9,875 nucleotides of DNA from Paracoccaceae bacterium (lineage in GTDB: Bacteria > Pseudomonadota > Alphaproteobacteria > Rhodobacterales > Rhodobacteraceae): positions 1 to 9,875 of the forward strand of contig NVQY01000006.1 of the NCBI GenBank assembly GCA_002400675.1, in the 5' to 3' direction. The notes below the pieces were generated by a model that worked only from the letters and a program-made list of their open reading frames with translations, ran no database searches and was not told the DNA's origin. Each line of letters starts with the position of its first letter. Position 1 is the stretch's first letter. The translations under genes were made by a program, and so were the position numbers. Of the stretch, positions 5,116 through 9,875 are shown piece after piece.

Positions 5116-6726
5116 ATGGGGCGTGTCCATGATGCCCTTGAAGAGTCTGGGTACGATGGACATGATCTGGAACAATTTCTGGTAAGGTTGCTGTTTTGCT
5201 TATTCTCCGATGACACTGGAATCTTTGAACCTCGCGGGATTTTTGAAACGCTCATCAAAGACAGAACCGCCGAAGATGGCTCAGACCTCGGGCAATGGAT
5301 TTCTCATCTGTTCGACATCCTGAATATCCCTGAAGAAAAGCGTTCAAAAACGCTGGACGAAGATTTGGCGGCATTTCCCTACATCAATGGTGAACTTTTT
5401 GCTGGACGATTGCCAATTCCATCATTTGACAGCGAAATGCGAGAGGTTCTCATCGAAGCGTGTGAGTTTTCCTGGGATGCAATTTCGCCAGCGATCTTTG
5501 GCTCCCTGTTTCAGTCAGTAATGGACAAGGATGAGCGGCGAAGCCAAGGCGCACACTACACCACCGAAAAAAACATCATGAAGCTTATAGGGCCGCTTTT
5601 TCTGGATGGCTTGAGGGAAGAATTTGATCGGATCAAAGCACGGAAGACCCAACGCCAGAAACTACTCGGAGAATTCCATTGCCGTTTGGCGAAACTTACC
5701 TTTTTTGACCCGGCATGTGGATGCGGGAATTTCCTCATTATTTCGTACCGAGAGCTGCGGCAGCTTGAACTTGAGGTATTGGTCGAGATGCGTACCAACC
5801 AACAACTGGCCCTGGACGCGTCGATCCTGTCAAAGGTCGATGTAGACCAGTTCTACGGCATTGAAATAGGTGAATTTCCGGCGCGCATTGCTGAAGTTGC
5901 GATGTGGATGATGGATCATATCATGAACAATCGCCTTAGCCTGGAATTTGGCCAAACTTACGTTCGTATCCCGTTGCGCAAATCACCCCATATCCACTTT
6001 GGAGATGCTCTTGAAACGGACTGGCATGAAATATTGCGAGCGGGCAATTGCTCTTACGTTCTTGGGAACCCACCATTCGTTGGAGCTAAATACCAGTCAG
6101 ACGAACAAAGAGCACAAGTGCGTCGGATTGCGGCGCTAGGTGGCAGCGGAGGCACACTGGATTACGTTTCGGCCTGGTTTCTGAAAGCCGGAGAATACGT
6201 CAAGGCTGGGACGGCAAAGATCGGATTCGTGTCAACAAATTCGATCACCCAAGGGGAGCAGGTCGCGCAACTATGGCCGCTTCTGTTTCACAAATACGAG
6301 TTGGAAATTTCTTTTGCCCACCGGACATTCGCTTGGGGCTCAGATGCGCGTGGCAAGGCGCATGTTCATGTGGTCATTATTGGACTCACAAGGCGGGATG
6401 ATGCCCCGAAGGAACGCCGCTTATTCTCCTATGAAACGGTCAATGATGAGCCGAGCGAATCCAAGCACAGCGCAATTACGTCCTATCTCTTCGATGCTTC
6501 CGGGCTGAAGAATCGGCACCTTGTCGTGACTGAAATCAGCAAGCCATTGAATGGATTGCCCAAGCTCAGAATTGGGTCGAAGCCCATTGATGGCGGTTAT
6601 TTCATTATGTCCACAGAAAAAAAGATGAGCTGTTGCAGGCCTATCCGGTCGCGCAGAAATATGTTCATCCCTACATTGGAAGTAAGGAATTTTTGCATGG
6701 TAGCATTCGCTATATCTTGTACATAG
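5116..6726 (+). CDS. MmeI-like fragment 2: spacer and methylase core
   Basis: This piece is in the same frame as fragment 1, 12 codons past the amber. Those codons (DQDPVNIEASEL) are still family-like, so conservation is unbroken. From ATG 5116, residues 1 to about 190 are the helical spacer (LVRLLFCLFSDDTGIF, then SPAIFGSLFQSVMD and GAHYTT). SAM motif I is DPACGCGNF (198-206) and catalytic motif IV is NPPF (318-321), as in gamma-class N6-adenine methylases. VSTNSITQGEQV follows, as in MmeI. Re-initiation at 5116 is possible but has only weak GAG/GAGG sequences upstream. The last about 34 residues, beyond TEKK, are out of frame and not family sequence. Confidence 0.72.
   Translation: MGRVHDALEESGYDGHDLEQFLVRLLFCLFSDDTGIFEPRGIFETLIKDRTAEDGSDLGQWISHLFDILNIPEEKRSKTLDEDLAAFPYINGELFAGRLPIPSFDSEMREVLIEACEFSWDAISPAIFGSLFQSVMDKDERRSQGAHYTTEKNIMKLIGPLFLDGLREEFDRIKARKTQRQKLLGEFHCRLAKLTFFDPACGCGNFLIISYRELRQLELEVLVEMRTNQQLALDASILSKVDVDQFYGIEIGEFPARIAEVAMWMMDHIMNNRLSLEFGQTYVRIPLRKSPHIHFGDALETDWHEILRAGNCSYVLGNPPFVGAKYQSDEQRAQVRRIAALGGSGGTLDYVSAWFLKAGEYVKAGTAKIGFVSTNSITQGEQVAQLWPLLFHKYELEISFAHRTFAWGSDARGKAHVHVVIIGLTRRDDAPKERRLFSYETVNDEPSESKHSAITSYLFDASGLKNRHLVVTEISKPLNGLPKLRIGSKPIDGGYFIMSTEKKMSCCRPIRSRRNMFIPTLEVRNFCMVAFAISCT
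6618..6624 (+). other. A_AAA_AAG slippery heptamer at the frame break
   Basis: Zero-frame codons are GAA (6616-6618), AAA (6619-6621) and AAG (6622-6624). This is exactly the X_XXY_YYZ phase of the dnaX and IS-element -1 frameshift site. A -1 slip gives TEKK followed by DELLQAY, which restores the MmeI-family sequence without a missing or extra residue. Loss of one A from an original run of eight gives the same picture. No strong upstream Shine-Dalgarno or long downstream hairpin is visible. Confidence 0.7.
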
Positions 6727-7445
6727 CGGAGGCCTCACCCGCTGATCTTAAGGCCATTCCACCATTGAAAGAGGTGATTGCCAAAGTGCGCGAATATCGA
6801 CTGGGGAAAATTCCGGCCAAGGGGAAAACACCGGACAAAATCAAGGAGCCTAGTATCTCATCACTACAACTGGCCGAAACCCCACGCAAGTTTCATGTAA
6901 CGGTTGTGCCAGACGGCCCATTCCTGATTATTCCAGAGGTTAGCTCCGAACGACGCCAGTACATTCCCATTGCTTGGAATGAGCCACCGACTATTCCGAG
7001 CAACCTTGTTAAGGTAATGTTAGCGGCGGACAAAACGACCTTTGCCTTACTTACGTCGGCAATGCATATGGACCGGATGAGGACAATTGGTGGCCGTCTT
7101 GAAAGCCGTTACAGGTATGCAATTGGATCAGTTTACAACACTTTCCCTTTGCCGCCAAAGTTTCCAAACAAAGCAAAGCTAGAACCGTTGGCGGATGCAG
7201 TCCTGCAAGCTCGGGCAGCTCATCCCGACGCCAGCCTAGCAGACCTATTCGATCCAGATTATATGCCGGATGAACTGCGTAAAGCTCACTCAGCTTTGAA
7301 TCGTGCGGTGGATAAGCTCTATCGGGCAAAAGCATTTGCTTCCGAACGTGAACGTGTTGAACACCTGTTCGGGTTGTACGAACAAATGGCAGCACCAATC
7401 GAAGCCGCCGCACATTCAAAGCCGAGAAGGCGTAAGAAAAAATGA
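6633..7445 (+). CDS. MmeI-like fragment 3: target-recognition and C-terminal region
   Basis: This piece lies in the -1 frame relative to fragment 2; the family sequence resumes at DELLQAYPVAQKYVHPYIGSKEF, from about 6624. The nominal TTG start at 6633 is not credible as an initiation site. Recognisable MmeI-family parts are PEVSSERRQYIPI, GGRLESRYRY (residues 153-162 from 6633) and YNTFP (168-172), which belong to the target-recognition half. DLFDPDYMPDELRKAHSALNRAVD follows, then a basic tail ending PRRRKKK. The stop TGA overlaps the SIR2 start as ATGA. Alone it has no catalytic centre and would be produced only by frameshifting. Confidence 0.65.
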   Translation: MQAYPVAQKYVHPYIGSKEFLHGSIRYILYIAEASPADLKAIPPLKEVIAKVREYRLGKIPAKGKTPDKIKEPSISSLQLAETPRKFHVTVVPDGPFLIIPEVSSERRQYIPIAWNEPPTIPSNLVKVMLAADKTTFALLTSAMHMDRMRTIGGRLESRYRYAIGSVYNTFPLPPKFPNKAKLEPLADAVLQARAAHPDASLADLFDPDYMPDELRKAHSALNRAVDKLYRAKAFASERERVEHLFGLYEQMAAPIEAAAHSKPRRRKKK

Positions 7446-8464
7446 ACATAGAAGGAATTTCCAAACTCGCCCAATCCTGTTTTCAGGGCCGCCCCACAAT
7501 CATTTTGGGAAGTGGGGCAACCATGCCTCACGGACTGCCAAGTATGGCGGCGTTGAGCGCCTATCTGCGTGACAATTTGCAAACTGAAGGAGAGGCAGAA
7601 ACAGATGCTTGGACACTGGTCCGTACGGCATTCTCTCAGGGAGATCATCTGGAAGCGGCCCTGGAAGGGAAGACACTTCCAGATTCCCTTCTGCAAAAAA
7701 TTGTTAGATGCACTTGGCAATGTATGAACGAAAAAGATCAGGAGGTTGCGGCATCTGTTGTTGATGGCGACCAGACCTTCCCCCTTGGACAATTACTGAG
7801 TGGGTTGTTCAACAGCACCCACAATGAAGTTCATATTGTCACGACCAACTATGATCGTGTGGCCGAATATGCCTGCAACTCGGTGGGGCTTCTTTTTCAA
7901 ACAGGTTTTGCTCCTGGCTATATCCAGAAGTGGGAAAGTTCTGGGCGGGTAAAATTTCGGCATGGAGAAAAACCTTCTCGTGTTGTGAAAATATGGAAGG
8001 TTCATGGATCACTGGATTGGTTCCAGACTAAAGACGAACGTATTGTTGGCCTGCCGGTTTTCAGCCTACCAAGTGCGGATAACATCCCTTTGATTGTTAC
8101 ACCTGGCCTGAATAAATATGAAAAGACATCAGAAGATCCCTTCCGCACCACCATTAACGGGGCTGATATTGCGTTGAAAACCGCCTCGGCTTTCTTGTGT
8201 GTTGGTTTTGGCTTCCGTGACAAACATATCCATCCAAAAATATTTGAAAGATGCCGAGAACAAAATGTTCCCATCGTTGTGCTGGCGCGTACTTTAACTG
8301 ACGAAGCCAAACTATTCCTAAAAGAACGGGCTGGGACCAATTATCTTGGGATTGAAAAATACGGTCATGGTAGCCGAATTTTCACTTCAGCTGAACCAGA
8401 TGGATTTGAGCTAGAAGACCACGAAATATGGTCACTCCCCAGTTTTAACAATTTAGTCCTTTAG
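7442..8464 (+). CDS. SIR2-family NADase-like defence protein
   Basis: A 340-residue protein with the Sir2 Rossmann-fold landmarks in order: LGSGAT (22-27), in place of the usual GAG(I/V)S nucleotide loop; TTNYD (134-138), equivalent to the TQNxD motif with the catalytic Asn; KVHGS (186-190), with the catalytic-type His188; and GFGFRD (255-260) near the end of the fold. Defence SIR2 proteins typically hydrolyse NAD+ on infection instead of deacetylating. I do not see the four-Cys zinc module of protein deacetylases. The start ATG overlaps the MmeI-like stop (ATGA), with GAGAAGG about 11 nt upstream, so translation is probably coupled. The partner is the HerA ATPase starting 9 nt after its stop, matching known SIR2-HerA (Nezha-type) pairs. 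The frame is intact, with no visible lesion in the motifs. Confidence 0.9.
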   Translation: MNIEGISKLAQSCFQGRPTIILGSGATMPHGLPSMAALSAYLRDNLQTEGEAETDAWTLVRTAFSQGDHLEAALEGKTLPDSLLQKIVRCTWQCMNEKDQEVAASVVDGDQTFPLGQLLSGLFNSTHNEVHIVTTNYDRVAEYACNSVGLLFQTGFAPGYIQKWESSGRVKFRHGEKPSRVVKIWKVHGSLDWFQTKDERIVGLPVFSLPSADNIPLIVTPGLNKYEKTSEDPFRTTINGADIALKTASAFLCVGFGFRDKHIHPKIFERCREQNVPIVVLARTLTDEAKLFLKERAGTNYLGIEKYGHGSRIFTSAEPDGFELEDHEIWSLPSFNNLVL

Positions 8465-8466
8465 GA
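8463..8466 (+). promoter_or_regulatory. Ribosome binding site that fixes the HerA start
   Basis: AGGA overlaps the last bases of the SIR2 stop codon. It is 7 nt before ATG 8474 but only 1 nt before ATG 8468, so 8474 is the likelier start. Placement within the SIR2 stop suggests re-initiation by the same ribosomes. Confidence 0.6.
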
Positions 8467-8473
8467 AATGAAC

Positions 8474-9875
8474 ATGACAATATTTGATTTCAAAGACACA
8501 GAGGCCCTCGGCAGCGTAATATCTGTAGATACCACAGCGGTGATAATCAGAGTTGAAGATTTGGAACGCTTGAAACGATTGCAAGTTAACCGGCTGGTTG
8601 TTCTCCATAGCAGCAAGCCGGGGCAACATTTGATCGGAGTTGTGGTGAAAATCACACGAAAGCCGGATGACCGCGAAGTCGACATCGAAGATGATAGTTT
8701 GGAAGAACTTGCGCCCAACGAAAACAACCTCGTCAAAATAACACTTATCGGAACATTGCTGGATCGGGTTGAGGAAAAGAGAAACGTTTTTAGGCGAACG
8801 CTCGAGACCGTCCCTGAAATTGAAGCCACCTGCTTTTCGCCTGAGGGAGAACGGCTGACCAACTTTATGCAGGTGATTTCGAGCGTAGAGATGGGTGGCC
8901 CGAAACTATCGCTAGGAAATTTTACACTTGATGATGATGCAATAGCTTACTTGAACGGCGACAAGTTGTTTCAGCGTCACGCAATAATTGTTGGTAGTAC
9001 CGGGTCTGGTAAGTCCTGGACAGCCGCCCGCCTATTGGAACAAATTGCAGCGCTCCCTCAGGCGAATGCCGTTCTTTTTGATATTCACGGCGAATACCGG
9101 CCACTGGAAAGCGACGCATTCCAGCATTTGAGGATTGCAGGCCCATCGGACATCGAGAATGATCGCGGTTTGGCCGAAGGTGTGCTACATCTTCCGTATT
9201 GGCTGCTTGGCTATGAAGCTTTGGTTTCTATTTTTGTTGACCGCAGCGACCAGAACGCGCCAAATCAGTCTATGATTATGACACGTACAATCACCAAAGC
9301 GAAAAAGACCACTCTAGAAGCAGCTGAACACAAAGATATTTTAGAAAATTTTTCAATTGATAGTCCGATACCTTTCGATCTGGATTATGTGCTATCTGAG
9401 CTAATTAAATTGGATACTGAACGTCAACCTGACGCTCGAGGGAAGATTGATGGAAAAGCAGGTGACTATAACGGGAAGCTCAGCCGCCTCATAGCGAGAC
9501 TGGAAGTAAAAAGGTATGACCGCCGGTTAGCATTCCTGTTTCAACCGCCTGCTGAATGTATGGAAATGGCTTGGTTGGAAAAGATGGTTCACAGCCTCGT
9601 GGCGGGCAGAGGCGCGCAAAATGGTGGGACCGGAGGGATAAAGATTATTGATTTTTCCGAAGTTCCCTCTGATATTTTGCCTCTTATGGTGAGTTTGTTA
9701 GCGCAAATACTATTCTCAACCAGCCTCTGGACAAAACAGGAAAAACGGCACCCGATTGTTATTATGTGTGATGAAGCACACCTGTACATCCCGGAGCGTG
9801 CCAAGGCAGATAGTGGTGATGCTGTTGCCGTTGAAATTTTTGAGAAAATTGCAAAAGAGGGCCGGAAATATGGAA
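8474..9875 (+). CDS. HerA-type (DUF87/FtsK-like) ATPase, C-terminus beyond window
   Basis: The frame is open from ATG 8474 to the right edge (467 codons seen). Residues 1 to about 130 look like the N-terminal beta-barrel (HAS-barrel) of HerA. Walker A is GSTGSGKS (174-181), followed by VLFDIHGEY (200-208), typical of HerA. IVIMCDEAHLYIP (428-440) contains Walker B with its Asp-Glu, and EKIAKEGRKYG at the edge is the conserved HerA segment after it. HerA ATPases form hexameric DNA translocases. In SIR2-HerA defence they assemble with the SIR2 subunits, and together they act on DNA and deplete NAD+. The middle region (about 255-350) is an insert of uncertain function. The missing part should carry the arginine finger and C-terminal brace. 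The gene is cotranscribed with SIR2. Confidence 0.92.
   Translation, partial: MTIFDFKDTEALGSVISVDTTAVIIRVEDLERLKRLQVNRLVVLHSSKPGQHLIGVVVKITRKPDDREVDIEDDSLEELAPNENNLVKITLIGTLLDRVEEKRNVFRRTLETVPEIEATCFSPEGERLTNFMQVISSVEMGGPKLSLGNFTLDDDAIAYLNGDKLFQRHAIIVGSTGSGKSWTAARLLEQIAALPQANAVLFDIHGEYRPLESDAFQHLRIAGPSDIENDRGLAEGVLHLPYWLLGYEALVSIFVDRSDQNAPNQSMIMTRTITKAKKTTLEAAEHKDILENFSIDSPIPFDLDYVLSELIKLDTERQPDARGKIDGKAGDYNGKLSRLIARLEVKRYDRRLAFLFQPPAECMEMAWLEKMVHSLVAGRGAQNGGTGGIKIIDFSEVPSDILPLMVSLLAQILFSTSLWTKQEKRHPIVIMCDEAHLYIPERAKADSGDAVAVEIFEKIAKEGRKYG

Larger units (their letters stand above)
4627..7445 (+). pseudogene. MmeI-family type IIL restriction enzyme/DNA methyltransferase, two lesions
   Basis: Joined across two breaks, this is a single-chain enzyme of about 939 residues, close to the 919 of MmeI, and collinear with it throughout. 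Order: PD-(D/E)xK nuclease, helical spacer, N6-adenine methylase core, target-recognition region. Such enzymes methylate one strand of an asymmetric site and cut about 20 bp away, with SAM needed for both activities. ATG at 4627 starts MRLNWIEIR, aligning with the MmeI N-terminus, and has GGA 6 nt upstream; ATG at 4600 would add nine residues. Lesion one is TAG at 5077-5079, in frame, at a position where MmeI has Lys. Lesion two is a -1 frame change at the seven-A run 6617-6623. All catalytic motifs survive in the pieces, so decay is recent, or the breaks are recoding or sequence errors. It is the first gene of the operon with SIR2 and HerA. Confidence 0.88.

Noticed and set aside
5116..7445. 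Reading the methylase fragments as independent genes, as in a BREX PglX or a split type I HsdM/HsdS pair
   Set aside because: The nuclease, spacer, core and target-recognition segments are collinear with single-chain MmeI over the whole length, so one broken gene explains them better.
8461..8862. Minus-strand 133-residue ORF opposite HerA
   Set aside because: It is Ser/Arg/Thr-rich shadow translation of the HerA N-terminal coding region, which is clearly coding on the plus strand.
1..9875. CRISPR arrays, tRNA or rRNA genes
   Set aside because: No regularly spaced long repeats and no tRNA-like cloverleaf or rRNA sequence were noticed on reading; this was by eye only.

Overview
The window reads as an accessory region of an alphaproteobacterium, probably Rhodobacterales-like. 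This is inferred from the style of the IS3-type OrfA start at the left edge, the methyltransferase and primase families, and codon use. No housekeeping gene is present to confirm it. The left 4.2 kb looks like mobile-element or plasmid backbone. The right 5.3 kb looks like a defence island, and by eye it is more AT-rich than the left part.

Left edge (1-615): the first codons of an IS3-family OrfA run off the left end on the minus strand. Directly beside them is a SAM-dependent methyltransferase with no convincing start codon, as if the IS had removed its 5' end. A hairpin terminator sits on its stop codon and is followed by a small hypothetical gene (651-845).

Leftward block (857-4183, minus strand): in transcription order, a Toprim primase-like protein whose CHC2-type finger has lost its cysteines, a multi-pass membrane protein with a winged-helix-like N-terminus, and a class II Fic protein. 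The Fic gene has its own promoter, surrounded by three copies of the 9-mer GATGAATAA.

Intergenic region (4184-4599): about 400 bp packed with short inverted and direct repeats. It is a candidate oriT or control region, ending in a possible 16-codon leader ORF.

Defence operon (4627 to the right edge, plus strand): an MmeI-family (type IIL) restriction-methylation gene, a SIR2-family protein and a HerA-type ATPase, tightly packed. The SIR2 start overlaps the MmeI-like stop as ATGA, and the HerA Shine-Dalgarno overlaps the SIR2 stop. SIR2-HerA is a known NAD-depleting anti-phage pair. Here it is physically coupled to a single-chain restriction-modification enzyme. The MmeI-like gene carries two lesions: an in-frame amber codon after the nuclease domain, and a -1 frame change exactly at an A_AAA_AAG slippery heptamer before the target-recognition region. 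The other two genes look intact, although HerA is cut by the window end. The main question is whether the methylase-nuclease has decayed, is misassembled, or is expressed through recoding.
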